Counted from the stretch's first letter, positions 17,370 to 27,404 are shown. The stretch is 64,000 nucleotides of DNA from Mariniphaga sp041687255 (GCA_041687255.1 JAWLCL010000004.1:341488-405487); one strand, 5' to 3'. Numbers and translations are program-made. The notes: a model not told the origin generated them from the letters alone.

Positions 17370-17551
17370 AAGCAATACTTCAAATCGTTTCACTTGCAGG
17401 TATTTTGCTAACTATCGTTCCTCCAGTCCTTTTCTTTTTGGGTAAAATGAGTCATTCATCCCAGAATCTGTGGATGTTGGCAGGAGCCATTATCTGGTTT
17501 TTATCAGCTTCTGTCTGGTTAGGCAGAAAAGGAAAAACAGAGAATGAATAA
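17366..17551 (+). CDS. 61-residue membrane protein coupled to the NCS1 permease
   Basis: Two hydrophobic segments (about residues 4-25 and 36-52) with a short polar turn containing SHSSQN and a basic-acidic tail. The ATGA overlap with the permease gene implies translational coupling. It may be an accessory or assembly subunit, but no family was recognised. Confidence 0.65.
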   Translation: MKAILQIVSLAGILLTIVPPVLFFLGKMSHSSQNLWMLAGAIIWFLSASVWLGRKGKTENE

Positions 17552-17604
17552 TATGTGATGATATTTTGTTTTAAATAAATTGCCAAATCTTAACTTAGTA
17601 CAAT

Positions 17605-20304
17605 ATGAAACCAATAAAATTACTAACCCGATGGGGACTGATTGCTGCACTGTTTTTTGTGGCTGCCTGTCAGCAGGGTGATTCCCCGGCAAGCGTGGGA
17701 GAATTAAAATGTGAGTTCCAGGAAAATCCTTTGGGAATAGACCGGGCACAGCCGCTGCTTCAGTGGAAAATTAAGGATGAACGACGTGGTGCCGGGCAAA
17801 CGGCATATCAGGTGATTGTTGCCGGAACAAAAAGTAATGCTGATAATGCAGAAGGAGATGTATGGGATTCCGGTAAAATATCCTCAGAACAATCGGTGCA
17901 TGTTAAATATGATGGCCCCGGACTTGAATCGGGTGAGGACTACTTCTGGAAGGTGCGCATCTGGGACCAGGATGGAGAAGCCTCTGCCTGGAGCGAAACA
18001 GCTAACTGGGAAATGGGTTTGCTGAATGAAAGCGACTGGCAGGCACAGTGGATTGCACGCTCAAAAGAGGAACCGGGCCGTTCTGCGATCATGAGAAAAG
18101 AGTTTGAACTGGAGGATAAAACGGTTAGGAAAGCACGGGCATATGTTACAGGTCTCGGTAATTATGTTCTTTACCTGAACGGTCAACGGGTGGGAAACGA
18201 TTTGCTGACCCCCGGCTGGACACATTATCCTGAGCGGTTGGAGTACCAGGTATACGATGTGAAGGATTTGCTGAATGCCGGTAATAATGCTGCCGGCACC
18301 ATTCTTGGAAATATGTGGTGGTCGGGAGGCCTTGGGTGGGCCGGAGGTGTAAAATACAGTGAAGGACCTTTGAAGTTTTTGATGCAGTTGCAAATAGAAT
18401 TTGAAGATGGTTCGAAACAAACCATTGTTTCTGATGACAGCTGGAAGTGGGCCAATTCTCCCATTTGGGAAGACCATATATACGACGGGGAAAAGTACGA
18501 TGCCAACTTCGAACAGGAAGGCTGGAATGAAACCGGTTTTGATGATGCATCATGGGCTGCTGCTGAACCTGCTTCCTACGAGGGTATGATTACCGGTCCG
18601 AATGCTCCTGCCCTCAGGCATCATGAAGACGTGCAGCCTGTGGCATTGAATGAACCTGTGGAGGGGGAGTATGTCTACGATTTAGGTCAGAATATAGTAG
18701 GCTGGGCAAGAATTAAAATAAATGCTCCCAAGGGTGATTCCATTAAATTCAGGTACGCTGAACTATTGCATGATGACGGAACAGTTGCCCAGGAGAATCT
18801 TCGTTCCGCCAAAGCCATAGATATTATAGTTTCTGACGGTAATGAAATAGAATGGGAGCCAAAATTCACCTACCATGGATTCCGGTATGTGCAGGTTTCC
18901 GGATTAAAGGAAAAGCCTGAAATCAATGATTTGACGGGAAAGGTTATTTATACCGATCAACCGTTTATAGGACATTTTGAAAGCTCGAATGATTTGATTA
19001 ACAGCATCAATGAAAATGTTGTGTGGGGGCAAAAGGGAAATTTCTATCCGGCGCCTACCGATTGCCCTCAGCGTGATGAACGTTTGGGCTGGATGGGCGA
19101 TGCGCAGATTTTTGCTCCTACAGCCAACTTCAACATGCACCTCGACCGGTATTGGTCGAAATGGATGTTTGATATTACCGACGGACAGGATGAGGAAGGC
19201 TGGGTTTATGACGTAAATCCCCCCATTGTGGTGGGTGGCCCGTCAAAACCAGGCTGGGGCGATGCAGTTGTAATTATTCCATGGTTGAATTACAGGTACT
19301 ATGGCAATACCCGGATTATTGAAGACAACTACGAAGGTATGAAAGCCTGGGTGGAATATATGCGCAGGAACAGTGAGGATAATATATATTTCTGGGAAGA
19401 AAACGGGTGGTACGGTTATGGCGACTGGATTGCAGTAGAGCCTTCCCCCGGTAAGCCAATCGGTTCGGCTTACTATTATTATTCGACCAAATTACTGGCA
19501 GAGATGGCTGAAGTAATAGGCAAAACTGAAGATGCCAAAGAATATAGTGAATTAGCGGATCAAATTGCCAGCGCTTTTCATAATGAGTACTGGGATAATG
19601 AAACTATGAGTTATCCCGGAGGAACACAAACAGCAAATCTCCTGCCACTGGCTTTTGGTCTGACACCTTCGGAAACAGAGGAGCAGGTGGTGAAAAACCT
19701 GGTGGATAAAGTAATGGAGAAGGATGTGCATCCAACTACAGGCTTTTTGGGAACCGGATATATATTGCCTATGCTGAGCAAGTACAATCATCATAATTTG
19801 GCTTATGAAATGATGAACCAAACCGATTATCCCAGCTGGGGGTACATGGTTAAGCAGGGGGCAACCACTATCTGGGAACTTTGGAATTCGGATGTTGAAC
19901 CACCGGAAGGAATGAATTCACGTAATCACTTTGCCCTGGGATGTGTGGGCGAGTGGATATGGAATACACTGGCGGGAATAAACATTTCGGACGAGCAGCC
20001 GGGATTTAAAAAAGTTGTTATAAAACCACAACCTGTTGGTGATTTAAAATGGGTTAAAGCAGAATATGAAACGAACTACGGCCAGCTTATGGTAGATTGG
20101 AAGCTGGAAAATGAAGTGTTTACCCTTGAACTTACTGTTCCTCCAAATACAACTGCAAATATTGAGTTGCCTAACGTTGAAAATGGATCAGTCATTAAAG
20201 AAGGAGGCAAGGAGATAGGCTCTGAATCTATTGAAGGAATTCTAAAAGCAGAAGGAGGTAAGATATTGACTTCTGCAGGAAAATATGTTTTTACCGTTGA
20301 ATGA
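17605..20304 (+). CDS. Alpha-L-rhamnosidase, GH78
   Basis: 899 residues with the full GH78 plan. A signal/lipoprotein start (FVAACQQGD) is followed by an N-terminal Ig-like domain with GEDYFWKVRIWD. Then come the carbohydrate-binding beta-sandwich (YVLYLNGQRVGNDLLTPGW), the GH78 segment YDLGQNIVGWARI, and the six-hairpin catalytic domain with DCPQRDERLGWMGDA and TTIWELWNS, plus a C-terminal beta domain. The acidic residues of the first catalytic motif include the general acid in characterised members. It removes terminal rhamnose from plant or algal glycans or glycosides. It sits downstream of the permease operon with a 53-bp gap. Confidence 0.9.
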   Translation: MKPIKLLTRWGLIAALFFVAACQQGDSPASVGELKCEFQENPLGIDRAQPLLQWKIKDERRGAGQTAYQVIVAGTKSNADNAEGDVWDSGKISSEQSVHVKYDGPGLESGEDYFWKVRIWDQDGEASAWSETANWEMGLLNESDWQAQWIARSKEEPGRSAIMRKEFELEDKTVRKARAYVTGLGNYVLYLNGQRVGNDLLTPGWTHYPERLEYQVYDVKDLLNAGNNAAGTILGNMWWSGGLGWAGGVKYSEGPLKFLMQLQIEFEDGSKQTIVSDDSWKWANSPIWEDHIYDGEKYDANFEQEGWNETGFDDASWAAAEPASYEGMITGPNAPALRHHEDVQPVALNEPVEGEYVYDLGQNIVGWARIKINAPKGDSIKFRYAELLHDDGTVAQENLRSAKAIDIIVSDGNEIEWEPKFTYHGFRYVQVSGLKEKPEINDLTGKVIYTDQPFIGHFESSNDLINSINENVVWGQKGNFYPAPTDCPQRDERLGWMGDAQIFAPTANFNMHLDRYWSKWMFDITDGQDEEGWVYDVNPPIVVGGPSKPGWGDAVVIIPWLNYRYYGNTRIIEDNYEGMKAWVEYMRRNSEDNIYFWEENGWYGYGDWIAVEPSPGKPIGSAYYYYSTKLLAEMAEVIGKTEDAKEYSELADQIASAFHNEYWDNETMSYPGGTQTANLLPLAFGLTPSETEEQVVKNLVDKVMEKDVHPTTGFLGTGYILPMLSKYNHHNLAYEMMNQTDYPSWGYMVKQGATTIWELWNSDVEPPEGMNSRNHFALGCVGEWIWNTLAGINISDEQPGFKKVVIKPQPVGDLKWVKAEYETNYGQLMVDWKLENEVFTLELTVPPNTTANIELPNVENGSVIKEGGKEIGSESIEGILKAEGGKILTSAGKYVFTVE

Positions 20305-20341
20305 ATTTTTGTAATTTTCAAAGGTAAAATACAATTTGCTT

Positions 20342-21241
20342 ATGAATTTTTATCAAAGCAGCAGTAGAGTTGAAGATGAAGTTAAAGCCAGTCTTTCTGA
20401 GAAATTCGGAAAGCAGATAGATATATATAGCTCCGGATCACTTGGGGGTGGATGCATAAATAATGCATCAAAAATTGAAACCAGCGAAGGAGCTTTTTTT
20501 CTGAAATGGAACGCCGATTGTCCGTCAGATATTTTTATCCGGGAAGCGGAAAGCCTTCAGGAGTTGAAAAAAGCATCCGGAGATCTGCTTGTCATTCCGG
20601 AAGTATTTGCTGCAAAAGAGGTGGATGAAACTCCGGGATTTCTGGTGATTGAATACCTTGAACCGGGGAGTAGAATTCAAAATGCAGATGAATTGTTGGG
20701 AAGAGGATTGGCTGCCATTCATAAATATCAATCCGGCAGATACGGATTTTATAGCAACAACTATTGTGGTTCTACGCTGCAGGATAACTCCTGGAAAGGC
20801 AGTTGGGCAGAATTTTTCAGGGACAACCGGTTAGGTTTCCTGCTTGACTTAATTGAAAAAGAAAGACCGCTGCCCGCAGACGAAAGGAAAGTATACAATC
20901 AGTTAATGGATAAAGTAACTTCTTTAATTCCGGAAGATTCATTTCCGGCGTTAATACATGGCGATCTCTGGTCGGGCAATTATATGATGACCTCTGAAGG
21001 ACCTGCTCTTATTGATCCGGCTTCTTATTATGCCGACTATGAAATGGAAATGGGCATAATGACTATGTTTGGGGGATTTTCTGAACGGTTTTATGATGCC
21101 TATAATGAAGTGAATCCTCTTCGTCAGGATTGGAGAAAGCGAAATAAACTTTATCAGTTGTATCATGTGCTGAACCATTATTATTTGTTTGGGGGCAGTT
21201 ATCGGGCCCAGGCCATTCAAATTGCAAAGAGTTATATTTAA
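20342..21241 (+). CDS. Fructosamine-kinase-like sugar kinase
   Basis: The start is the ATG at 20342 (the frame opens at a TTG two codons earlier). The protein has the aminoglycoside-phosphotransferase-like fold of the fructosamine-3-kinase family: LGGGCINNASKI at the nucleotide loop, FFLKWN lysine, FLVIEYLEPG hinge, catalytic loop HGDLWSGN and metal-binding ALIDPASYY. Family members phosphorylate ketoamines on glycated proteins and promote deglycation. It follows the rhamnosidase gene by 37 bp and precedes the aminotransferase by 60 bp, so co-transcription is likely. Confidence 0.85.
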   Translation: MNFYQSSSRVEDEVKASLSEKFGKQIDIYSSGSLGGGCINNASKIETSEGAFFLKWNADCPSDIFIREAESLQELKKASGDLLVIPEVFAAKEVDETPGFLVIEYLEPGSRIQNADELLGRGLAAIHKYQSGRYGFYSNNYCGSTLQDNSWKGSWAEFFRDNRLGFLLDLIEKERPLPADERKVYNQLMDKVTSLIPEDSFPALIHGDLWSGNYMMTSEGPALIDPASYYADYEMEMGIMTMFGGFSERFYDAYNEVNPLRQDWRKRNKLYQLYHVLNHYYLFGGSYRAQAIQIAKSYI

Positions 21242-21301
21242 CAACAGAGGCTATGCCTTTGGAATTCTGATTCAAAGAAATTTTACAGTTTAAAATACAG
21301 G

Positions 21302-22477
21302 ATGCTTGCAGACCGGGCAAAAAATATAAGACCCTTTATTGTAATGGATGTTCTGGAGCGGGCTACAGAGCTGGAACGGCAGGGTAAACATATCATTCAC
21401 CTTGAGGTGGGAGAACCTGACTTTGATGTTCCGGATGTTATTCCGGCAGCTACCTTGCAAGCTTTTTCGGAAGGAAGATCGCATTATACCCACAGTTTGG
21501 GAGACCCGGAACTGCGCGATGAAATTGTAAAAAAATACCTGAAGGAATATAATGTTAGCATTACAGCCGATCAGGTAATAGTAACCTCGGGCAGTTCACC
21601 TGCCCTTCTTATGGCTTTGGGTGTTTTATGCAATTGTGGCGATGAGGTGATCATTTCTGACCCGGGGTATGCCTGTTATCCAAACTTCATACAGTTTATA
21701 GGAGCTAAAGCTGTAAAAGTGCCTGTTTATGAAGAGGGCGGATACCAGTTGCAGCCCGGTGAAATATTTAAAAAAATAACGGAAAAAACCAAAGCCATTC
21801 TTATAAACAGCCCGATGAATCCAACCGGAAACCTTTTGTCGGCTGAAACATTAAAGCAACTGTCGCAATATAATCTGCCGGTAATTTCTGATGAAATCTA
21901 TCATGGATTGGTTTATGAGGGTAAGGCAAATTCAATGCTTGAGTTTTCGGACAATACATTTGTAGTAAATGGTTTTTCTAAGTTATATGCCATGACCGGG
22001 CTGCGGTTAGGATACATGATAGCTCCCCCTGCATATGTACGTTCATTGCAAAAATTTCAGCAAAACCTTTTCATTTGTGCAAGTTCTGTCGCACAACGTG
22101 CTGCAATTGCAGCTTTGCGTGATTCCGGAGACCATATAGTAAAGATGAAGGAAACTTATAATGCACGTCGTATTTATATCATAGAACGGCTAAGGCAACT
22201 TGGTTTCACCATTAAAGCTGTCCCCACTGGTGCATTCTATGTGTTCGTAAATGCAAAACATTATTCGAAGAACAGTTATGAACTGGCTTTCGATATTCTT
22301 GAAAAAGCAAATGTAGGGGTAGCTCCCGGAATTGATTTTGGTCAGAACGGGGAAGGATATTTAAGGTTTTCATATGCCAATTCCATTGAAAACATTGAGG
22401 AAGGTATGTGCCGGTTGGAAAGATACTTTCAAAACATTGAAAAGGGAAAAATAAATCACATCATGAACCCTCACTGA
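21302..22477 (+). CDS. PLP-dependent aminotransferase, class I/II
   Basis: 391 residues. Fold-type I features are intact: HLEVGEPDFDVP, SGSSPALLMAL binding the cofactor phosphate, NSPMNPTGN, ISDEIYHGLVYEG, and the Schiff-base lysine in NGFSKLYAMTGLRLGY. It resembles aspartate/aromatic aminotransferases, but the amino-acid specificity cannot be settled by reading. Its 3' end overlaps the convergent nitroreductase gene by 17 bp. Confidence 0.88.
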   Translation: MLADRAKNIRPFIVMDVLERATELERQGKHIIHLEVGEPDFDVPDVIPAATLQAFSEGRSHYTHSLGDPELRDEIVKKYLKEYNVSITADQVIVTSGSSPALLMALGVLCNCGDEVIISDPGYACYPNFIQFIGAKAVKVPVYEEGGYQLQPGEIFKKITEKTKAILINSPMNPTGNLLSAETLKQLSQYNLPVISDEIYHGLVYEGKANSMLEFSDNTFVVNGFSKLYAMTGLRLGYMIAPPAYVRSLQKFQQNLFICASSVAQRAAIAALRDSGDHIVKMKETYNARRIYIIERLRQLGFTIKAVPTGAFYVFVNAKHYSKNSYELAFDILEKANVGVAPGIDFGQNGEGYLRFSYANSIENIEEGMCRLERYFQNIEKGKINHIMNPH

Positions 22478-23021
22478 TTTCCGGAGATTGAAGATTGTCA
22501 GATAGCTTAAAGTTTTCCCAGTGCATTATCTCTTCAAGCGGCTTACGCTTTTTAGGAGGAACTGAATCATCTTCCGGGTACCCTATGGGTATTAAGGCAA
22601 CCGGGGAAATATTCAGGGGGAAATTAAGCTGCTCAGCACACCGTTCTGTATCGAAATTACAAACCCAGCATGTTCCAAGTCCAAGTTCTGCTGCTTGCAG
22701 GGTAAGGTGATCGATGGCAATGGCGACATCAATATCAGCCGAATCTTTGCCGTCAATTCTTCTCTTCCACGATTGTGAATGATCGGCACAGGCAATAATT
22801 ATTGCAGGTGCAGCTTTAAACCATTCCCTGTGATACGTTTTATGAATCTTTTCAAGATTCTCTTTTTGCTGAACCACAATAAAATGCCAGGGTTGATAAT
22901 TAACTGCTGAAGGTGCCATGCGTGCAGCTTCAATCACTTTAATCATTTTGTGTTTTTCAACCGGTCTATCTTTAAATTTACGGGTGGAATATCTCTTTCT
23001 TATGAGTTCGCTAAATTTCAT
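22461..23021 (-). CDS. Nitroreductase-family flavoprotein
   Basis: The start is set at the ATG at 23019-23021 (MKFSELIRKRYSTRKF). A longer frame begins at a TTG at 23052-23054. The signature RYSTRKF, then RMAPSAVNYQPWHFIVV and LGLGTCWVCNF, identifies an FMN-dependent nitroreductase of about 186 residues. It probably reduces quinones or nitro compounds with NAD(P)H as a homodimer; the physiological substrate is unknown. It is convergent with the aminotransferase gene. Confidence 0.85.
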   Translation of the reverse strand: MKFSELIRKRYSTRKFKDRPVEKHKMIKVIEAARMAPSAVNYQPWHFIVVQQKENLEKIHKTYHREWFKAAPAIIIACADHSQSWKRRIDGKDSADIDVAIAIDHLTLQAAELGLGTCWVCNFDTERCAEQLNFPLNISPVALIPIGYPEDDSVPPKKRKPLEEIMHWENFKLSDNLQSPEISEGS

Positions 23022-23398
23022 ATCTGTATTGCTGCTTTTTTTCTGCTCCTTCAATAAATATCAAAAATATGATTTTTGTACATATTCCATAAATTAAAAA
23101 GCATGTTTTACTTGCGGGATTAAAAAAAACATGAAAAAGAACTTTTTTTTTCACTTTTTAAACTGAAACCCTTAACTGAGATTTTTAACAAAAAACTATT
23201 ACAAAGAAGCCGGTAAGATTACAGTTGTTTATGATAAACGACTTTAAAGTTATTTTTTAATATTATCAAGAGGTGCTACAAGATTCATTATGTGTTTTTT
23301 AGCAGGTATTTTGATGTAACGCTGCTATAAATTTGCCGTCTATTAGATGGATATATAATTAAAAACAAAAAACAATGTTTAATTCAAATTTTAAAACC
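23022..23398. other. Intergenic promoter region
   Basis: No gene seen. A TAAATTTG (23328-23335) matches the Bacteroidota -7 motif, but the nearest upstream TTTG is only 14 bases away, so this is a weak promoter call for the secreted protein at 23399. Confidence 0.3.
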
Positions 23399-23869
23399 AT
23401 GAAAAATTTAAAAGTTATTTCCGTATTCATCGCATGTTTTTTTATCGCCACAGTTTACGCCGGCGCAGTAGAAATTAATAAAGGTGTCCGTAATTATGAA
23501 ATTGAAGCAGTTGATAATGCTCAACTGGGAATGGATGTAGAAAAGGTATGGAATCTAACCTACGAAGGCAGTGAAAATCATATTACCGTTACTAAACGCA
23601 GCACCTCCGGTGAGACTTTTTATATTGTAAATTCAAGCCATTTTGAAGTTTGCTATTTGTCTTCTTCAAAAGGATTCGGAGCCCGGACAGTTAAGAAAGC
23701 CTGGAGCAATGTTCCACGTCAGATAAACAGTGTGGTGTTGAATGCAGAAGAATTAAAAAGACAGCAGACGCTTTCACCCGGAAGGATAGATGATGAAAAG
23801 GCATTGGGTCTGATTGCAAGTTACCTGCCGGGTTTGATAAATGAACAGTATGTACACCTGCTTAATTAA
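23399..23869 (+). CDS. Small secreted protein of unknown function
   Basis: The second ATG (23399) opens a good signal peptide, MKNLKVISVFIACFFIATVYA; an upstream ATG at 23375 would add eight residues. The mature part is about 130 residues with VEKVWNLTYEGSENHITVTK and no recognised domain. It is followed by a strong terminator. Unknown; likely periplasmic or surface-exposed. Confidence 0.6.
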   Translation: MKNLKVISVFIACFFIATVYAGAVEINKGVRNYEIEAVDNAQLGMDVEKVWNLTYEGSENHITVTKRSTSGETFYIVNSSHFEVCYLSSSKGFGARTVKKAWSNVPRQINSVVLNAEELKRQQTLSPGRIDDEKALGLIASYLPGLINEQYVHLLN

Positions 23870-23895
23870 GCAGCAACATAAAAAACGATTAATGA

Positions 23896-23922
23896 AACCG
23901 CAGGAGACTGCGGTTTTTTTTT
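23896..23922 (+). terminator. Intrinsic terminator, 8-bp stem with GAGA loop
   Basis: AACCGCAG (23896-23903) and CTGCGGTT (23908-23915) flank a GAGA loop and are followed by a run of Ts to 23922. It ends the secreted-protein transcript just before the convergent small gene. Confidence 0.9.
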
Positions 23923-23926
23923 CTGT

Positions 23927-24103
23927 TCAGATGCAGCCGCAAACAAATCCTTCGGCCAGGCTGTCGAGATTCTCTTCTACCAACCTCTTTTCATTTTCTG
24001 TATCCTTACATTCGGAACATACCGGTAAGTAAACCTCTTTATTTATTTCCACAGCCTCCTTAGGAAATGACTTTTTACAAACAAAACATACCGATTTATT
24101 CAT
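23927..24103 (-). CDS. 58-residue CxxC zinc-ribbon-like protein
   Basis: It starts at the ATG complementary to 24101-24103 and ends at TGA 23927-23929. The peptide has CFVCKK near the N-terminus, LPVCSECKD in the middle and ends GFVCGCI, so three CxxC/CxC pairs can bind zinc or act as thiols. Length and cysteine spacing fit small Bacteroidota proteins that I have seen but cannot name. It is easily missed because of its size. The minus-strand frame is uninterrupted and faces the terminator at 23896-23922. Function unknown. Confidence 0.65.
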   Translation of the reverse strand: MNKSVCFVCKKSFPKEAVEINKEVYLPVCSECKDTENEKRLVEENLDSLAEGFVCGCI

Positions 24104-24286
24104 ACTTTAATTTTGAACTTCCTGCAAAAGTAGACAAAAAATCTGCCGGGCCTCTTTCCCGTGCCCGACATTTTAAATATTGTGGCGGGAAGTATCAAAG
24201 CAGGTATATAAAATAGCAGGTTACCCGGTCAATTCAAGCCTGAACATTTATAAATCCCTTTTGCCGGTTTCAGCATTGTTTTTCCT

Positions 24287-25033
24287 TTACACATAAATCA
24301 TTTTCCTTGTCATGCCGCCATCAATTATGAAGTTCTGGCCGGTGATGAAACTGTTTTCGGGGTTCAGCAGAAACAAAACCATGCGGGCAATGTCGTCTGC
24401 CTTTCCAACCCTGCCGGCTGGATGCTGTTTATGGTCTTCCTCCCTAAGCTGGTATTGCCTGGCTTTCGATTTTTTCTTTACAGCCGATACATCAATCCAC
24501 CCGGGGCTGATGCAGTTCACCCTTACCATTGGCCCAAGGCTCACCGAAAGAGCATGTGTGAGGGCAAATATCCCGCCTTTGCTGGCCGAATAAGCCTCAG
24601 TGTCGGCTTCCGACTGGAATGCGCGGGTGGAGCAAAGGTTAATAATGCTTCCGTTGGCTTCCTTTAAATCAGGAGCAGCATATTTTGCACATAAAAAGCT
24701 GCCGGTAAGGTTTACTCCAATCACGCGATTCCATTCCTCAACGGTTAGTTCCGCGATTGGTTTGTTGTTAAGAACGGCTGCATTGTTTATTAACCCCGAA
24801 ATGTTGCCAAACTTTTCCTTTGACCTGCTGATGGCATCTTTTACCGCTTCTTCACTGGATACATCGCAGGCAAAAAAGGCCATATGATCCGACGGATCTT
24901 CTTTCCGGAATTCATCTATAGCTTCCTGATCGACTTCCAGAACCGATACACTATATCCTTCCTTTAACAAGTTCTGTGAAACGATTTTTCCTATTCCCTG
25001 GGCGCCTCCTGTAACGATAATATTCTTTCTCAT
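24287..25033 (-). CDS. SDR-family oxidoreductase
   Basis: The start is taken at MRKNIIVTGG (25031-25033); a second ATG at 25066 would add 11 residues. Classical short-chain dehydrogenase features are present: TGGAQGIGK Rossmann turn, NNAAVLN, catalytic Ser in NLCSTRAF, YSASKGG (Tyr and Lys) and the C-terminal ITGQNFIIDGGMT. About 248 residues, the usual length. NAD(P)-dependent; the substrate is not readable. It is divergent from the DPP4-like gene. Confidence 0.85.
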   Translation of the reverse strand: MRKNIIVTGGAQGIGKIVSQNLLKEGYSVSVLEVDQEAIDEFRKEDPSDHMAFFACDVSSEEAVKDAISRSKEKFGNISGLINNAAVLNNKPIAELTVEEWNRVIGVNLTGSFLCAKYAAPDLKEANGSIINLCSTRAFQSEADTEAYSASKGGIFALTHALSVSLGPMVRVNCISPGWIDVSAVKKKSKARQYQLREEDHKQHPAGRVGKADDIARMVLFLLNPENSFITGQNFIIDGGMTRKMIYV

Positions 25034-25187
25034 AACTGCTGGTTTTCTGTTTTGATTTTCACTCATATTAAAATTCCATATTCTGGGATATTGGAAAAGC
25101 CAAATTTCAGGATAATACAAATTTCTGTTTTTTTTTTATTATATTCAATAACTGAGTGTTTTTCAGCAGAAATTATGACGAATATTA

Positions 25188-25218
25188 TTTGCAGGCTAAA
25201 AATCAGGCATTATTTTCG
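25188..25218 (+). promoter_or_regulatory. Bacteroidota-type promoter of the DPP4-like gene
   Basis: TTTG (25188-25191), a 19-bp spacer, then TATTTTCG (25211-25218), one base off TAnnTTTG. The ATG follows 15 bp later at 25233, giving a very short leader. Confidence 0.5.
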
Positions 25219-25232
25219 CCCTAAAAAATTAA

Positions 25233-27404
25233 ATGCAGAAAACGATATTAATATTCCTGTTGCTGTTTACACAAATCGTATATGCCCAGCAACAGCAGAT
25301 GACACTTGAAGACGCGGTATTGGGCCGTGCAACTTATCTTCGTCCTGAAACATTAAGAGGTCTTACCTGGAAAAGTGATCAGGTGTTAACCTGGGAAGAA
25401 AATGGTGCCATAAGGGCGGAAGATGCAAAAAAAGGGGATAAATCCACTTTGATTACTCTCAAGCATGTCAATTCAATTTTAAAGCTTGAGGCAGATGCTC
25501 AGTTGCAAAGTTTCTCAGGCTATTCATGGACTGAAAACGAAGAATTGCTGTTGCAGCAGGGTGGTAATTACTATGCTTTGGATATTAAGGCAAAAAAGGT
25601 TGTGTGGAGCATTTCAATTCCGGCAGAAGCCGAAAATCCGGTTTTGAATGAGCAAGGGCAATTCGTAGCCTATACCATTGGTGATGATTTATATGCATCA
25701 TTTTCTGACATTAAAAAAGTGCAGATTACAAACGATGGCGGCAACGGCATTGTTAACGGGAATTCGGTGCACCGGAATGAATTTGGAATCAGCAACGGAA
25801 TATTTGCTTCCCCTAAAGGAAATTACATTGCATTTTACAGGATGGATGAATCAATGGTTACCAACTATCCAGTAGTAGATTACATGACCCGTGTAGCTGA
25901 GCATACTCCAATTAAATACCCAATGGCAGGTATGAAAAGCCACCATGTTACAGTTGGTATTTACAATGTTGCTACAGGAAAAACTCACTTTTTAAATACA
26001 GGAAAACCTTACGAAAGGTACTTTACCAACATCTCATGGTCACCCAACGAACAATCGTTGTACATTGCTGAACTGAACCGTGAACAAAACCATATGAAGC
26101 TTAACCGCTACAATGTTGATAATGGTGAGAAAACAGCAACATTGTTTGAAGAAAAGCATGAGGCCTACGTAGAGCCTTTGCACCCACTGATTTTTTCAAA
26201 AGAAAATCCAGACGAATTTTATTATCTGAGCCGCCGGAACGGCTGGTTTCATGTTTACAGGTATTCTGTTTCAGGTGAATTAATTGCCCAGCTGAGCAAA
26301 GGCGAGTGGGAGACAGGAAGCATTCTGGGATTCTCAGATAATGAAAAATACATGTTCATTGAAGCTCATAAAGAAAGTCCGCTGGAATTACACATTTACC
26401 GCGTTCATACAAAAAGCGGAAAGATGGAAAAGCTAACCGACGTAGAGGGAGTTCATAAAGGCATATTAAGTAAAAACGGAAGCTATGTGATCGATCGCTT
26501 TAGTGCTCCTGAAATACCTTCACAAACCGGACTGATTTCAGCAAACGGTAAAACCCGCAGGACGCTTCATGTGGCAGCTAATCCGCTGGAAAACCATCAG
26601 TTGGGGGAGAACAGGCTGGTATCGATTCTTTCTGCTGATGGCAAAACGGAATTGACAGGCAGATTAATTCTTCCTGTTAATTTTAATCCGGCAAAGAAAT
26701 ATCCTGTAATTGTTTACGTGTATGGTGGTCCTCATTCGCAGCTTGTCGACAAAAGCTGGTTAAATGGCGCCAACTGGTGGCAGTATTACATGGCCTCCAA
26801 AGGATATATTGCCTTTACTATGGACAATCGCGGAACCAACAATCGCGGAAAGGAGTTTGAATCGTCCATACATCGACAGTTGGGCATTTTGGAAACAGCC
26901 GACCAGATGAAAGGGATTGAATACCTGAAATCGCTGCCGTATGTCGATACTGAACGTATGGGCGTGCACGGCTGGAGCTATGGAGGATTTATGACCCTGA
27001 ACATGATGCTGCGGCATCCGGGTGTGTTTAAGGTGGGGGTAGCCGGCGGACCTGTTGTCGACTGGAGCATGTACGAAATTATGTACGGTGAACGGTATAT
27101 GGACAAGCCGCAGGAGAATCCTGAAGGGTATGCCGGTTCCAATATGCTGAATCATATTGGCAATTTGAAGGATAACCTGATGCTGATTCATGGAGTTCAG
27201 GATGATGTGGTGGTAATGCAGCACAGTATGCAGTTTTTGCGTGAATGTGTAAAGCAGGAAAAGCAGGTCGATTTTTTCGTGTATCCTACACATCCTCACA
27301 ATGTCAGAGGCAAAGACAGGGTTCACCTTATGGAAAAAATAAGCCGCTATTTTATTGAGAGCCTGAATAAAGAACCTGTACCGGATGAAGCGGCGTTGAA
27401 TTAA
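25233..27404 (+). CDS. S9B dipeptidyl peptidase IV-like protease
   Basis: 723 residues with a signal peptide ending YAQQQQ. The N-terminal eight-bladed propeller occupies about residues 30-470 (ISWSPNEQSLYIAEL, FYYLSRRNGWFHVYRY). The alpha/beta hydrolase domain has YVYGGPHSQLV, the nucleophile elbow GWSYGGFM, the acid in HGVQDDVV and the final His in THPHNVRG. It removes N-terminal dipeptides after Pro or Ala and is usually periplasmic in Bacteroidota. The gene is monocistronic with its own promoter. Confidence 0.9.
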   Translation: MQKTILIFLLLFTQIVYAQQQQMTLEDAVLGRATYLRPETLRGLTWKSDQVLTWEENGAIRAEDAKKGDKSTLITLKHVNSILKLEADAQLQSFSGYSWTENEELLLQQGGNYYALDIKAKKVVWSISIPAEAENPVLNEQGQFVAYTIGDDLYASFSDIKKVQITNDGGNGIVNGNSVHRNEFGISNGIFASPKGNYIAFYRMDESMVTNYPVVDYMTRVAEHTPIKYPMAGMKSHHVTVGIYNVATGKTHFLNTGKPYERYFTNISWSPNEQSLYIAELNREQNHMKLNRYNVDNGEKTATLFEEKHEAYVEPLHPLIFSKENPDEFYYLSRRNGWFHVYRYSVSGELIAQLSKGEWETGSILGFSDNEKYMFIEAHKESPLELHIYRVHTKSGKMEKLTDVEGVHKGILSKNGSYVIDRFSAPEIPSQTGLISANGKTRRTLHVAANPLENHQLGENRLVSILSADGKTELTGRLILPVNFNPAKKYPVIVYVYGGPHSQLVDKSWLNGANWWQYYMASKGYIAFTMDNRGTNNRGKEFESSIHRQLGILETADQMKGIEYLKSLPYVDTERMGVHGWSYGGFMTLNMMLRHPGVFKVGVAGGPVVDWSMYEIMYGERYMDKPQENPEGYAGSNMLNHIGNLKDNLMLIHGVQDDVVVMQHSMQFLRECVKQEKQVDFFVYPTHPHNVRGKDRVHLMEKISRYFIESLNKEPVPDEAALN

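Noticed and set aside
23841..24032. 63-codon plus-strand frame after the secreted protein
   Set aside because: It runs through a clear terminator hairpin and is antisense to the CxxC gene, which has the better coding pattern.
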